DNA of 64,000 bases, from contig NZ_JAGUCO010000006.1 in NCBI RefSeq assembly GCF_018271995.1, positions 186,001-250,000 of the forward strand, read 5' to 3'. The notes beneath the pieces are model-generated. The model searched no databases. It was given only the letters and a program-made list of their open reading frames with translations, and was not told where the DNA came from. The position numbers were made by a program, and so were the translations under genes. Shown piece after piece: positions 22,917 to 32,549 of the stretch. The stretch's first letter is position 1; each line of letters opens with the position of its first letter. The DNA is from Carboxylicivirga linearis (GTDB lineage Bacteria > Bacteroidota > Bacteroidia > Bacteroidales > Marinilabiliaceae).

Positions 22917-24719
22917 ATGCAAGAGATTAGAAATGTAGCCATTATCGCGCACGTTGACCATGGTAAAACCACATTGGTAGACAAGATGTTAATGGCTGGA
23001 AAGCTATTTAAGGATCACCAGGATATGGGTGAACTTATCATGGACAACAATGACCTGGAGCGTGAGCGAGGCATCACAATTCTGTCGAAGAATGTGTCCG
23101 TAATGTGGAATGATGTAAAAATCAATATTATTGATACACCGGGCCACAGTGATTTTGGAGGAGAAGTTGAGCGTGTTTTAAACATGGCCGACGGAGTTCT
23201 ATTACTTGTGGATGCCTTTGAAGGACCAATGCCGCAAACACGATTTGTGCTACAAAAAGCTATTTCTCTGGGATTAAAGCCAATTGTAGTGATTAATAAA
23301 GTGGATAAACCAAACTGTCGTCCTGAGGAAGTACATGAATCAGTTTTTGATTTAATGTTTTCTTTAGATGCCACAGAAGAACAGCTTGATTTTCCATCAG
23401 TTTACGGTTCGGCAAAAGAAAACTGGATGAGTACTGACTGGAAAGAAAAGACAGACAACATCCATGCTATTTTCGATGCTATTATTGAGCACATTCCTGC
23501 TCCAGAATACAACAAAGGAACACCTCAGTTACAAATTACTTCATTAGACCACTCAAAATATTTGGGTCGTATTGCTATTGGTCGATTGCACCGAGGTGAA
23601 TTAAAAGTGAACCAGGATGTTAGTCTGGTTAAACGTGATGGTAGCATAACTCGCACTCGAATCAAAGAATTGAACGTATTTGATGGTTTGGGACGAACAA
23701 AAGTTGAACACGTTACATGTGGTGAGCTTTGTGCGTTAGTGGGTGTTGAAGGTTTTGATATTGGTGATACCATTGCCGATTTCGAAAACCCTGAACCATT
23801 AGAGCCTATAGCTATTGATGAACCAACTATGAGTATGTTGTTTACTATCAACAACTCTCCTTTCTTTGGTAAAGAAGGAAAAATGGTTACATCGCGCCAT
23901 ATTAAAGACCGTTTAGATAAAGAGCTGGAGAAAAACCTTGCTCTACGAGTAGAAGATACAGAATCAGCTGATGCATGGAACGTATACGGACGTGGTGTAC
24001 TTCACTTATCCGTTCTAATTGAAACAATGCGTCGTGAAGGTTATGAGCTTCAAGTAGGTCAGCCACGTGTAATCATCAAAGAAGAATTGGGTGAGAAGCT
24101 GGAACCTGTTGAAGATTTAACTATTGACTTACCGGAAGAACACTCTGGTAAAGCCATTGAAATGGTTACTCAACGTAAAGGTGAGTTGAAAACCATGGAG
24201 AAAAAAGGCGAACGAGTTCACCTTGAATTCAATATTCCATCGCGAGGTATTATTGGTTTAAGAAGCAACATGTTGACTGCCACTCAGGGTGAAGCTATAA
24301 TGGCACACCGCTTTATTGAGTTTCAACCATGGAAAGGACCTATCGAAAAACGTATCAACGGTTCGTTGATTGTTATTGAATCAGGAACATCCATTGCTTA
24401 CGGAATGGATAAACTTCAGGACCGTGGAAAGTTTTTTATTGAGCCGGGTGAAGATGTTTATATGGGTCAGGTAGTAGGTGAAAACAACCGTGAAGGTGAC
24501 CTTACAATAAACGTTACTAAAGCTAAAAAGATGAGTAACATGCGATCATCAGGTGCAGATGATAAAGTAAAGCTTGCTCCTCCGATTAAATTTACTTTAG
24601 AAGAGGCTTTAGAATACATTCAGGGCGACGAATATGTGGAAGTTACGCCAAAATCTATTAGATTGCGTAAAATTTTACTTCTGGAACACGAACGTAAACG
24701 CGCGTCGAAACAAGAATAA
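22917..24719 (+). CDS. typA: Translational GTPase TypA/BipA
   Basis: A 600-residue ribosome-associated GTPase from the start at 22917, chosen because the promoter lies over the alternative start at 22893. G1 is AHVDHGKTTL, G2 in RERGIT, G3 DTPGHSDFGGE, G4 NKVDKP and G5 GSA. Domain II, the EF-G-like domain III and a domain V-like section (RGIIGLRSNMLTATQGEAIM) are all visible, and the C-terminal BipA domain contains GGD-like lysine-rich segments. BipA helps ribosome assembly and stress adaptation. It seems monocistronic, with a strong terminator after it. Confidence 0.97.
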   Translation: MQEIRNVAIIAHVDHGKTTLVDKMLMAGKLFKDHQDMGELIMDNNDLERERGITILSKNVSVMWNDVKINIIDTPGHSDFGGEVERVLNMADGVLLLVDAFEGPMPQTRFVLQKAISLGLKPIVVINKVDKPNCRPEEVHESVFDLMFSLDATEEQLDFPSVYGSAKENWMSTDWKEKTDNIHAIFDAIIEHIPAPEYNKGTPQLQITSLDHSKYLGRIAIGRLHRGELKVNQDVSLVKRDGSITRTRIKELNVFDGLGRTKVEHVTCGELCALVGVEGFDIGDTIADFENPEPLEPIAIDEPTMSMLFTINNSPFFGKEGKMVTSRHIKDRLDKELEKNLALRVEDTESADAWNVYGRGVLHLSVLIETMRREGYELQVGQPRVIIKEELGEKLEPVEDLTIDLPEEHSGKAIEMVTQRKGELKTMEKKGERVHLEFNIPSRGIIGLRSNMLTATQGEAIMAHRFIEFQPWKGPIEKRINGSLIVIESGTSIAYGMDKLQDRGKFFIEPGEDVYMGQVVGENNREGDLTINVTKAKKMSNMRSSGADDKVKLAPPIKFTLEEALEYIQGDEYVEVTPKSIRLRKILLLEHERKRASKQE

Positions 24720-24765
24720 ATTATGATATAACCGGTAATTTTCGGATTGTCGGGTTAGCAAGTTT

Positions 24766-24792
24766 GAGGCGATTATCAATGATAATCGCCTC
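24766..24792 (+). terminator. typA terminator
   Basis: Perfect 12-bp arms GAGGCGATTATC / GATAATCGCCTC, loop AAT, followed by TTTCTTTTTTT. Confidence 0.85.
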
Positions 24793-24877
24793 TTTCTTTT
24801 TTTATTGACATCTATGAATGCTAGAGGATAAGCAAAACCGTTTCCTAGTTTTATTCCAAAATATGGTATCTTAGGGT

Positions 24878-25537
24878 ATGCAATTCATCGATTTCCATAC
24901 CCACCATATCCATTCTGATCCAGAGATCACTTCCATTTACAATGTTCCTCTGGAAGAATTAAACACTTCGCAATCCAATCAAAATATCTCTATAGGAATT
25001 CATCCATGGGAAATTAGTAATATAAATAATCAATTTAACTCAATTAAACAAAAACTCAGTCAATCAACAGTTTTAGCACTAGGAGAATGTGGTTTAGATA
25101 AAATCAAAGGACCCGATTTACAAACTCAAATCGATGTTTTTAAAGAACATACTTCTTTATCTGAACAACACAAAAAACCACTGATTATCCATTGTGTAAA
25201 GTCTTATTCTGAAATTATCAAACTTCGAAAAGATATAGACCCCAAACAACCATGGATATTACATGGCTTTAATAGTTCAGTTGAAACCATGAATCAAGCT
25301 ATAGAAACAGGATTTTATTTCTCCTTTGGCCCTTCATTAGTTACTCATCCAAAAACACAACTAACATTCAGAAATACTCCTTTAAAACGTGTTTTTTTGG
25401 AAACAGATGATTCAAATACTAATATTAAAGAATTATATCAAAAAGCATCCGAGTTAAGAGATTTAAACATAGAAGAAGTAATAGAACAATTACAATATAA
25501 TTTTAAACTTATATTTAATAATTACAGATATTTATAA
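24878..25537 (+). CDS. TatD family hydrolase
   Basis: A 219-residue TIM-barrel metal hydrolase, slightly shorter than typical TatD (about 255). It has the N-terminal HxH (DFHTHHIH), the GECGLDK motif with its metal-binding Glu, then IIHCVK, ILHGFNSS and ETDDS near the C-terminus, all at the usual spacing. TatD proteins act as 3'-5' exonucleases or general phosphohydrolases. It is 20 bp upstream of the ThuA-like gene and likely co-transcribed. Confidence 0.9.
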   Translation: MQFIDFHTHHIHSDPEITSIYNVPLEELNTSQSNQNISIGIHPWEISNINNQFNSIKQKLSQSTVLALGECGLDKIKGPDLQTQIDVFKEHTSLSEQHKKPLIIHCVKSYSEIIKLRKDIDPKQPWILHGFNSSVETMNQAIETGFYFSFGPSLVTHPKTQLTFRNTPLKRVFLETDDSNTNIKELYQKASELRDLNIEEVIEQLQYNFKLIFNNYRYL

Positions 25538-25557
25538 CATTTAATATAAAGTATAGA

Positions 25558-26262
25558 ATGAAATACATCATCCTCTTTATTGCACTTCTTATTTCATCCA
25601 CATCTTTCAGTCAGAAAAATATCAGTGCAATGCTTATAACCAGTCAAAGAAAGGTGCCAGTAAAAGAATTTTACGCGATGTTTGACAATATACCTGAACT
25701 AGTCTACACAGAAGTACTTCAACCCAAAGCCAACGAAGATATTGAGCATAATAAAGCAAACAATTATGACATCTTAATATTTTACGATTTAAATGATTCT
25801 ATAACTCAAAGACAAAAAGAAGCGTATTGGCAATTGCTCCAAAATGGTAAGCCCATGCTTTTTCTTCATCATACATTGGTTTCGTACCAAAAATGGCCTG
25901 AATTCATTCATATTATTGGTGGAAGATATTACCGGGACCATCCAGAAAGAGGTCCTTCAACTTTTGAACACGATATTGATATTTCAATTGAAGTAATTAA
26001 TAATAATCATCCCATATGCAACAATTTAAATAATTTCACTATTCACGATGAAACCTATAATAATTGTTTTATACTTCCTGATGTAACTCCATTGCTTACG
26101 ACTTCCACTCCAATCAACATTCCTTACCCAGCTTGGATACATAAAGTAAAAAACGCAGAAGTTGTATATATCCAATTCGGACAGGATGAAAATGCCTTCA
26201 CTCATCCCGAATATCAAAAACTCATCGAGCAAAGCATTAATTACCTGACAAAAAGTAATTAG
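25558..26262 (+). CDS. Secreted ThuA-domain protein
   Basis: A 234-residue protein with a signal peptide (residues 1-19, ending SFSQ) and a flavodoxin-like/class I glutamine amidotransferase-like ThuA domain. Landmarks are DILIFYDLND, KPMLFLHHTLVSYQKWPEF, GGRYYRDHPE, NNHPIC and WIHKVKNAEVVYIQFGQDE near the end. ThuA-domain proteins act on sugars in some organisms; here the substrate is unknown. It lies between tatD and the TSUP gene. Confidence 0.8.
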   Translation: MKYIILFIALLISSTSFSQKNISAMLITSQRKVPVKEFYAMFDNIPELVYTEVLQPKANEDIEHNKANNYDILIFYDLNDSITQRQKEAYWQLLQNGKPMLFLHHTLVSYQKWPEFIHIIGGRYYRDHPERGPSTFEHDIDISIEVINNNHPICNNLNNFTIHDETYNNCFILPDVTPLLTTSTPINIPYPAWIHKVKNAEVVYIQFGQDENAFTHPEYQKLIEQSINYLTKSN

Positions 26263-26304
26263 TAAAAGGATTCTACTACTTTTGCGAAGCAAAATAAACC
26301 ATTT

Positions 26305-27066
26305 ATGCTTCCAACATTCATCAACCCTTTAAACACCTCATTAAACACCTGGTTAATTACTCTTTTTTGTGCCTTTTTAATTGGCGTATCAAAAAGTGGA
26401 TTGAAAGGAACTGCCATGGTCTCTATTCCTTTACTTGCCTACCTGTACGGAGGTAAAGCATCGGTAGGAATCATCCTGCCTTTTTTAATTATGGGCGATT
26501 TAATGGCATTAACTTTTTACTTTAAAAGTGGAAAAATCAAATACATTATCAAACTGATTCCATGGGCTGTTGTGGGTATTTTAATTGCTGTTTATGTTGG
26601 AAATCAAATCAACGATCAACAGTTTAAGTTAACCATTGCCATTGCTATTATTGTTTGTTTGGCACTATTGCTTTACAACGAAATTCGCAAAAAGAAAATC
26701 AACCTAATTGACAATCGATTTTTTAGCGGATCTTTGGGTTTAGCCGGAGGTTTTGCCACTATGATGGGTAATGCTGCAGGACCTATTTTCAACCTGTATT
26801 TATTGTCAATGCGCTTACCCAAAGAAGCTTATATTGGAACGGGAGCATGGTTTTACCTGTTTTTGAATGTTTTTAAGGTTCCCTTTCATATCATTAGCTG
26901 GCAAACCATCACCTTCAAAACTATCCAATTGAATTTCATAATGTTCCCCGCCTTATTATTGGGTGCATTTGTTGGCAAAAAAGTAGTTAGTTATATTCCG
27001 GAAAAGGAATATCGCTATCTGATTTACTCAGTTATATTATTATCAGCAATTTTATTGTTCTTCTGA
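26305..27066 (+). CDS. TSUP (TauE/SafE) family transporter
   Basis: A 253-residue membrane protein with seven or eight hydrophobic helices arranged as two related halves, characteristic of TSUP. The conserved G-x-x-K-S-G-L-K (GVSKSGLKGTAM) near the N-terminus and the second-half GFATMMGNAAGPI are recognisable. Members export sulfite, sulfonates or other anions; substrate not predictable. It is 42 bp after the ThuA gene, and tatD, thuA and tauE may form an operon. Confidence 0.85.
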   Translation: MLPTFINPLNTSLNTWLITLFCAFLIGVSKSGLKGTAMVSIPLLAYLYGGKASVGIILPFLIMGDLMALTFYFKSGKIKYIIKLIPWAVVGILIAVYVGNQINDQQFKLTIAIAIIVCLALLLYNEIRKKKINLIDNRFFSGSLGLAGGFATMMGNAAGPIFNLYLLSMRLPKEAYIGTGAWFYLFLNVFKVPFHIISWQTITFKTIQLNFIMFPALLLGAFVGKKVVSYIPEKEYRYLIYSVILLSAILLFF

Positions 27067-27176
27067 TAAAGCGTAGTAAAAATGCACTTTTCGTGTGTTT
27101 TATCATGTAATTTGTAAGCACTTTATTGTACCTTTAGCAAAAATAAAGGTTCACACTACTTAAAACCCTGTTAAAG

Positions 27177-28196
27177 ATGAATAATATTGATTGGGCAAAT
27201 CTTTCATTCAGCTACATGAAGGCTGATTATAATGTTAGATGTTATTACCGCGATGGTAAATGGGGCGAACTGGAAGTGCATTCTTCTGAGTACATCAATA
27301 TTCATATGGCTGCCACCGGACTACATTATGGTCAGGAAGCTTTTGAAGGACTGAAAGCCTTTAAAGGTCAGGATGGCAAAACGCGCCTGTTTCGTGTTGA
27401 TGAAAACGCCAAACGTATGTACAACTCGGCAATTGGCACCATGATGGCTGCCGTCCCCGAGAAACTATTTATCGATGCAGTGGTTAAGGCAGTTGAAATG
27501 AATAAGCGCTTTGTACCTCCTTACGAATCCGGAGCTTCATTATATGTTCGTCCGTTACTATTTGGTGCAGGACCCAAAATTGGTGTTTCTCCATCAGAGG
27601 AATATTTGTTTATGGTATTTGTTATGCCGGTTGGTCCTTACTTTAAAGAAGGATTTAAGCCTACCGATATGATGATTACACGCAAATATGATCGTGCTGC
27701 TCCGCTTGGAACCGGTAATATTAAGGTGGGTGGTAATTATGCAGCCAGCCTACGTGCCGGCGACGAAGCACATGCAAAAGGTTATTCTTCAGTTTTGTTT
27801 TTAGATAGCAAAGAAAAGAAGTACATCGACGAATGTGGTCCGGCTAATTTCTTTGGCATTAAAAACAACACCTATGTAACGCCTGAATCTAAGTCCATTT
27901 TACCTTCTATTACTAATATGAGTCTGATTCAATTAGCTAAAGACATGGGCTTAGAGGTAGAACGCCGTCCGGTACCATTAGAAGAATTATCTACTTTTGA
28001 GGAAGCCGGTGCCTGTGGTACAGCAGCCGTAATCAGTCCAATTGCTAAAATTGATGATATTGACGAAGGTCGTTCTTATATTTTTAGTGCCGACGGAAAA
28101 CCAGGAGAAACATCAGTTAAACTCTACAATAAATTAAGAGGAATACAATATGGTGATGAGCCTGACACACACGGTTGGGTAACTGTTATAGATTAA
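27177..28196 (+). CDS. ilvE: Branched-chain amino acid aminotransferase
   Basis: A 339-residue PLP-dependent class IV aminotransferase, the normal length for IlvE. The PLP lysine lies in NIKVGGNYAASL, followed by the DECGPANFFGI motif and the LPSITNMS PLP phosphate site. The N-terminal LHYGQEAFEGLKAFKGQDG is also diagnostic. It makes Leu, Ile and Val from the keto acids with glutamate. A near-consensus TACCTTTA element lies 40 bp before the start, and a strong terminator follows. Confidence 0.96.
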   Translation: MNNIDWANLSFSYMKADYNVRCYYRDGKWGELEVHSSEYINIHMAATGLHYGQEAFEGLKAFKGQDGKTRLFRVDENAKRMYNSAIGTMMAAVPEKLFIDAVVKAVEMNKRFVPPYESGASLYVRPLLFGAGPKIGVSPSEEYLFMVFVMPVGPYFKEGFKPTDMMITRKYDRAAPLGTGNIKVGGNYAASLRAGDEAHAKGYSSVLFLDSKEKKYIDECGPANFFGIKNNTYVTPESKSILPSITNMSLIQLAKDMGLEVERRPVPLEELSTFEEAGACGTAAVISPIAKIDDIDEGRSYIFSADGKPGETSVKLYNKLRGIQYGDEPDTHGWVTVID

Positions 28197-28216
28197 ATTA
28201 CCAAAGTTTATATTTC

Positions 28217-28246
28217 AAATCCTGTAAGAAATTTCTTGCAGGATTT
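28217..28246 (+). terminator. ilvE terminator
   Basis: A 14-bp stem AAATCCTGTAAGAA / TTCTTGCAGGATTT with one G-U wobble and a 2-nt spacer, followed by TTTTA. Confidence 0.8.
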
Positions 28247-28347
28247 TTTATTGCTTTTTTTAAGAGAACACCCCTTAAGCACCCTCCTATTCTTCTTTTA
28301 CTTTGATATACAGACTCATTTATTTACCCTTTTGATGGTATTTGTCT

Positions 28348-28355
28348 TATATTTG
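28348..28355 (+). promoter_or_regulatory. -7 promoter element of the DAHP synthase gene
   Basis: TATATTTG matches TAnnTTTG exactly, 32 bp before the start codon at 28387. Confidence 0.55.
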
Positions 28356-28386
28356 CCCACCTAAGCAAAACTACCATAATTAAACA

Positions 28387-29451
28387 ATGACCGATTTAAG
28401 AATTGAAAACGTCAACATCATTGCCGAACAACCAATCATCAAACCAAATGATTTAAAGGCTTTGTTTCCGTTGACCGACAAGAGTATTGAAACTGTTGAA
28501 AAGGGTCAGCAGACAGTGAAGAACATCCTGCAAAAAACAGATAAACGACTTCTGGTTGTTGTTGGTCCGTGTTCTATCCACAACATTGAATCTGCTAAAG
28601 AATATGCCCGAAAATTAAAGGCATTATCCGATGAATTAAGTGATTCTCTCTATTTGGTGATGCGGGTTTATTTCGAAAAACCCAGAACCACAGTAGGATG
28701 GCAAGGATTAATTAATGATCCTTATTTGAACGATAGTTACGCCATTGAAGATGGATTAAAAATGGCTCGCGAGCTATTAAGCTATGTAGCCGAAATAGGA
28801 TTGCCTGCTGCAGGTGAAGCTCTGGACTTAATCACACCTCAGTACATGCAGGATTTATTCTCATGGACAGCCATTGGAGCTCGTACAACCGAATCGCAAA
28901 CACACCGTAATATGGCCAGTGGATTAACATCGGTTGTTGGCTTTAAAAACGGAACCAATGGTGATATAAAAATAGCCATCAATGCACGTATGTCGGCTGC
29001 TGCTCCACATAACTTTGTTAGTGTGGATCCGGAAGGAAATGTTGCTGTGGTTAAAACAGCTGGTAATCCAAATTCGCATATCATCCTAAGAGGTGGTAAA
29101 GAGCCCAATTATTCAGCTGAATACGTTAGGAAATACGAGCTCCACCTAGAAAAAGAAGGTTTAGAGCCACGCTTAATGATTGATTGTAGTCATGCTAACA
29201 GTCATAAAAAAGCAAGCAACCAACAATTGGTTTGCGACGATATTGCGCAACAGATAAAAGACGGTAACAAATCTATTATTGGCTTAATGGTGGAAAGCAA
29301 CCTTAAATTCGGTAAACAAAGCATTCCGGCTGACTTAAAGCAATTGGAATATGGTGTTTCAATTACTGACGAATGTATTGGTTGGGATCAAACAGAAACC
29401 ATGCTACGAAAACTACGTGATGATGTAAAAGACATTCTAACTAGCAGATAA
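28387..29451 (+). CDS. aroG: 3-deoxy-7-phosphoheptulonate synthase (AroF/G/H type)
   Basis: A 354-residue class I DAHP synthase, condensing PEP and erythrose 4-phosphate in the first step of aromatic amino acid synthesis. It shows VVGPCSIHN, RVYFEKPRTTVGWQGLINDP, GARTTESQTHRNM and DCSHANSHK, with the metal-binding Cys, His, Glu and Asp in the expected order. Which of AroF, G or H it corresponds to, and which amino acid inhibits it, cannot be told from sequence by eye. The gene has its own promoter element. Confidence 0.95.
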   Translation: MTDLRIENVNIIAEQPIIKPNDLKALFPLTDKSIETVEKGQQTVKNILQKTDKRLLVVVGPCSIHNIESAKEYARKLKALSDELSDSLYLVMRVYFEKPRTTVGWQGLINDPYLNDSYAIEDGLKMARELLSYVAEIGLPAAGEALDLITPQYMQDLFSWTAIGARTTESQTHRNMASGLTSVVGFKNGTNGDIKIAINARMSAAAPHNFVSVDPEGNVAVVKTAGNPNSHIILRGGKEPNYSAEYVRKYELHLEKEGLEPRLMIDCSHANSHKKASNQQLVCDDIAQQIKDGNKSIIGLMVESNLKFGKQSIPADLKQLEYGVSITDECIGWDQTETMLRKLRDDVKDILTSR

Positions 29452-29455
29452 AGCA

Positions 29456-30073
29456 TTATTGAATTGGACCAACCGTTACTGTACCTGTTGAGTTATTTGT
29501 AATGGTTGGTTCTCCTTTATATTGAACATCAAACACGCCCGTGCAATTCAATATCAATTGCTCAATTGACCAAACTTTTGCCGTTCCCTCACCAACCCAA
29601 TTTAAAACAAACCCATTTACAGGCAAGTCTAGCGAATTTAAGTTAGCTGAACCGGTAATATTTATAGCTACATATTCCTGCAACTCCCCTTTCAGTTCTA
29701 TTTCTGCTAATCCAACAAACGAAAGAGCATTTAAATGACCAGGTATTTTAATTTCTGCAGTAAGATCTTCTGTAGGTCTGATATCTATATCATTCGGGAA
29801 TGATAAATCTAAAGTTCCATTCTCGACTTTAACACTCAGTAAATCCATAATATTTTCCTGACCACTAACCTGCACTAACTGCTCCTGCCCTGTTGATATT
29901 CGTATGTCAGTAAATGATAATGCAGAGACTCCCGAAAACGATTCAACATCAAACGTTTTCGTAATCACTTCACCTTCTCCAACAACTATATGAGAATCAG
30001 ACACACAATCACATTCTTTTGAATTACATGAAACAAAAAAGCAGACCAACACTATAATTCCTATTACTTTCAT
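29456..30073 (-). CDS. DUF2807 (GIN-domain) lipoprotein
   Basis: About 205 residues from the ATG at 30073. The frame is open to 30145, but the internal Met gives a normal lipoprotein signal with lipobox FVSC. The body is a repeating beta structure (SFTDIRISTGQEQLVQVSG ... VENGTLDLSF ... AEIKIPGHL ... INITGSANLNSLDL ... VGEGTAKV) as in DUF2807/GIN proteins, which form a right-handed beta-solenoid. Function unknown. It is convergent with the DAHP synthase (5 bp between stops) and divergent from the dipeptidase. Confidence 0.8.
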   Translation of the reverse strand: MKVIGIIVLVCFFVSCNSKECDCVSDSHIVVGEGEVITKTFDVESFSGVSALSFTDIRISTGQEQLVQVSGQENIMDLLSVKVENGTLDLSFPNDIDIRPTEDLTAEIKIPGHLNALSFVGLAEIELKGELQEYVAINITGSANLNSLDLPVNGFVLNWVGEGTAKVWSIEQLILNCTGVFDVQYKGEPTITNNSTGTVTVGPIQ

Positions 30074-30173
30074 ATACAATACACTTAAATTGAAAGTGTT
30101 AAAAAAAATCAAAACACAACCGAAATTACTGATTTTGAATTTCAAATTGTACTTTCGAACAAACTTAAACTAT

Positions 30174-31385
30174 ATGAATCTGAAAAACAACATCTTTTTT
30201 GCTGTTACACTTGCCTTATTATTTACTTCAGGTAAACCTGTAGGTAAAAAATCATTAACCATTCACAATAAAGCTATTACTATTGACACACATTGTGATA
30301 CTCCAATGAAATTTGTCAACAAAGGCTTTGACATAGGAAAAGAACACGAAGCTCCTAACAGCCGGGTAGATATACCCAGAATGGAAAGTGGTGGATTAGA
30401 CGCCATCTTCTTTGCCATCTTTACCAGTCAACGTCCTCGAACCAGCGAAAACTACGAAAAGGCATACAATTTGGCCAATCAAATGATTGACTCAACTTAC
30501 GCAGCCATAAAAAACTATCCAAATCAGGTAGAATTAGCCACTAACAGTAAAGATGTAACCCAAATATCAAAGAAAGGAAAAAGAGCCATTTATTTAGGCA
30601 TGGAAAATGGTTTTCCTTTGGAGAAGAATATCGATAGAGTTGAAGAGTTTTACAACAAAGGCGTAAGGTATATCACCTTATCACATTCAAGTAATAATGA
30701 TATCTGTGATTCATCAACCGATAAAAATGGTCCGGAACATAATGGCCTAAGTGATTTTGGAATAGATGTGGTGAACGAAATGAATAGATTAGGTATGATA
30801 ATTGATATTTCACACGTTTCTGATAAATCGTTTTTTGACGTGATGAAAGTTTCAAAAACACCTGTTATTGCTTCGCATTCTTCCGTGCGATCTATATGTA
30901 ATCATCCTCGCAACATGAGCGATAAGATGATAAAAAAACTGGCCGAAAAAGGTGGAGTTATTCAAATTTGCATATTAGGTGCCTACATTGAAGAGGAAGA
31001 TACAACCAGCATTAATTACATCAAACACGAAGAGTTACGAAAGAAATACAATAACTTCAATTATAAGAATGAAGAGGAACGCAAAGCTGCCTGGAGAGAA
31101 TGGGATCGAATAGATAAAGACTACCCTCCTGTTTTACCCAATATTGCGAAGGCTGTGGATCACATTGATTATGTAGTGAATCTGGTAGGCATTGACCATG
31201 TGGGCATAGGATCTGACTTTGATGGTGGCGGTGGTCTATCCGACTGCCAGGATGTTGGAGATTTTCCAAAGATTACCGATGAATTATTAAACAGAGGATA
31301 TTCTAAAGAGGATATTTATAAAATATGGGGCGGTAATTTTCTTAGAGTCTTTAAAGAAGTAGAAGATTTTGCTTTAAAAAATTAA
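30174..31385 (+). CDS. M19 family membrane dipeptidase, secreted
   Basis: A 403-residue zinc dipeptidase of the renal dipeptidase family. The start at 30174 gives a signal-like N-terminus. The metal ligands are visible: TIDTHCDTP (His40 and Asp42), the bridging Glu in GMENGFPL, His in LSHSSNNDICD and ASHSSVRSICNHPRN, and GSDFDGGG at the C-terminal end. It should cleave dipeptides, probably in the periplasm. The gene is divergent from the DUF2807 lipoprotein and ends with a strong terminator. Confidence 0.92.
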   Translation: MNLKNNIFFAVTLALLFTSGKPVGKKSLTIHNKAITIDTHCDTPMKFVNKGFDIGKEHEAPNSRVDIPRMESGGLDAIFFAIFTSQRPRTSENYEKAYNLANQMIDSTYAAIKNYPNQVELATNSKDVTQISKKGKRAIYLGMENGFPLEKNIDRVEEFYNKGVRYITLSHSSNNDICDSSTDKNGPEHNGLSDFGIDVVNEMNRLGMIIDISHVSDKSFFDVMKVSKTPVIASHSSVRSICNHPRNMSDKMIKKLAEKGGVIQICILGAYIEEEDTTSINYIKHEELRKKYNNFNYKNEEERKAAWREWDRIDKDYPPVLPNIAKAVDHIDYVVNLVGIDHVGIGSDFDGGGGLSDCQDVGDFPKITDELLNRGYSKEDIYKIWGGNFLRVFKEVEDFALKN

Positions 31386-31404
31386 ATTTAAATAGTTTAA
31401 TATC

Positions 31405-31430
31405 AAGCCAGTTGACTTTTCAACTGGCTT
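31405..31430 (+). terminator. Terminator after the dipeptidase
   Basis: Perfect 11-bp arms AAGCCAGTTGA / TCAACTGGCTT with a 4-nt loop, followed by TTTTT. Confidence 0.85.
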
Positions 31431-31693
31431 TTTTTGTCACTACAAATTAAAAAAATAACCCTCACTCCTGAATATTTTACTTTTTTGGTCTGAAAATTGC
31501 ATGTTAAATATTATTGCAAATTAACAATTTGTATTAACACACATTCAATAATTTGAATCGACAATTTCCTTACAACCCCCTTAACCAAGAAAGGCAGCAA
31601 GCTATCATTGCCTGCTGTCTTTTGCTTTTGTAAATGTTGCTTTTGATAATTTTAACTTAAATAATAAACCTAATTACACAAACCTCACTTATT
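31431..31693. other. Intergenic leader of the DUF6567-like gene
   Basis: AT-rich DNA containing an imperfect copy of the hairpin found after the same gene (see 31590-31622). No ORF or RNA gene seen. Confidence 0.5.
31590..31622. repeat. Upstream copy of the hairpin that also flanks the gene downstream
   Basis: About 33 bases that match the terminator at 32494-32526 at all but four positions and in the same orientation. This copy has a weaker stem, with a G-U and a mismatch, and is followed by a shorter T-rich tract. It may be a duplicated terminator. Confidence 0.55.
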
Positions 31694-32419
31694 ATGAAAC
31701 AGATAATTTTTAGTCTAATCTCTATCCTATTTTTTAGTTCTTGCGCGGTTCATTCCGGAATAATTACCGGTAATGCATCAATTAATGATTCTAATTTCAG
31801 GATAGTAGGATTAGCTGTTGGACAAGCCTCAACAAAACAAATATTTGGTATTGGCGGATTAAAAAAAGATGCCTTAACCTTAGAAGCCAAACGAAACCTT
31901 TATAAGAATTACCCATTGCAACAAGGACAAGCCTTAGCTAATGTTACAGTTGATTATAAGAGGTCGTTTTTCCCTGTTATTTGTAAAACCGAAGCTATTG
32001 TATCTGCAGAAATTGTTGATTTTAATAGCACAAACAATAACAGCAACTCAAAACCACTAAACGACTGTATTTCACTTGGTAACAAACCGATTATATTTCT
32101 TCATAAGGATGATCTATTACAGGCTAAAATATTAAGTCAATCTTCAAATAAAAAAACACTTCTGTTTGAAAATCAAAATGGTAATTACAAAATAAAGAAG
32201 ATTAAAAACAATAAGATATATCATTCATCAAGCTATTCGAGTGAATTTAAATTAAATGACGAAGTTCTATTTCAGAAAAGCAATAAAAAGCAGATTGGTA
32301 ATATAATTGCGACTAATAAAAAAGGTGTTATCATTGAGTATAACAAAACAATGTCTCAAAAAGCTTTCTACGAATGCACATACATCAATTTAATCTTGGC
32401 CAAAAGCCAACACTATTAA
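31694..32419 (+). CDS. Lipoprotein with DUF6567-like N-terminal domain
   Basis: A 241-residue lipoprotein (lipobox SSCAVHSG). The first half (NFRIVGLAVGQASTKQIFGIG ... YPLQQGQALANVTVDY ... SFFPVICKTEAIVSAEIVDF) looks like the DUF6567-type Bacteroidota lipoprotein. After a low-complexity NNNSNS linker comes an extra, lysine- and asparagine-rich half of about 120 residues with no recognised fold. Function unknown. It is flanked on both sides by copies of the same hairpin. Confidence 0.6.
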   Translation: MKQIIFSLISILFFSSCAVHSGIITGNASINDSNFRIVGLAVGQASTKQIFGIGGLKKDALTLEAKRNLYKNYPLQQGQALANVTVDYKRSFFPVICKTEAIVSAEIVDFNSTNNNSNSKPLNDCISLGNKPIIFLHKDDLLQAKILSQSSNKKTLLFENQNGNYKIKKIKNNKIYHSSSYSSEFKLNDEVLFQKSNKKQIGNIIATNKKGVIIEYNKTMSQKAFYECTYINLILAKSQHY

Positions 32420-32490
32420 ATTTTGGATTAGGAAAATTCATTTTTAATGCAATGGCAATTCATCAGTAAGTTTGCAACAACTATAGATAC

Positions 32491-32529
32491 AAAAAAGACA
32501 GCAGGCGATCATTACCTGCTGTCTTTTTT
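32491..32529. terminator. Bidirectional terminator between convergent genes
   Basis: Perfect 15-bp arms AAAAAAGACAGCAGG / CCTGCTGTCTTTTTT, loop of 9 nt. It serves the lipoprotein gene on the plus strand and the chemoreceptor on the minus strand. Confidence 0.85.
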
Positions 32530-32549
32530 ATTTTATAGAAGGTTAGTTT

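Noticed and set aside
30090-30173. Upstream start for the dipeptidase
   Set aside because: The start at 30174 gives a proper signal sequence; the upstream part is not protein-like.
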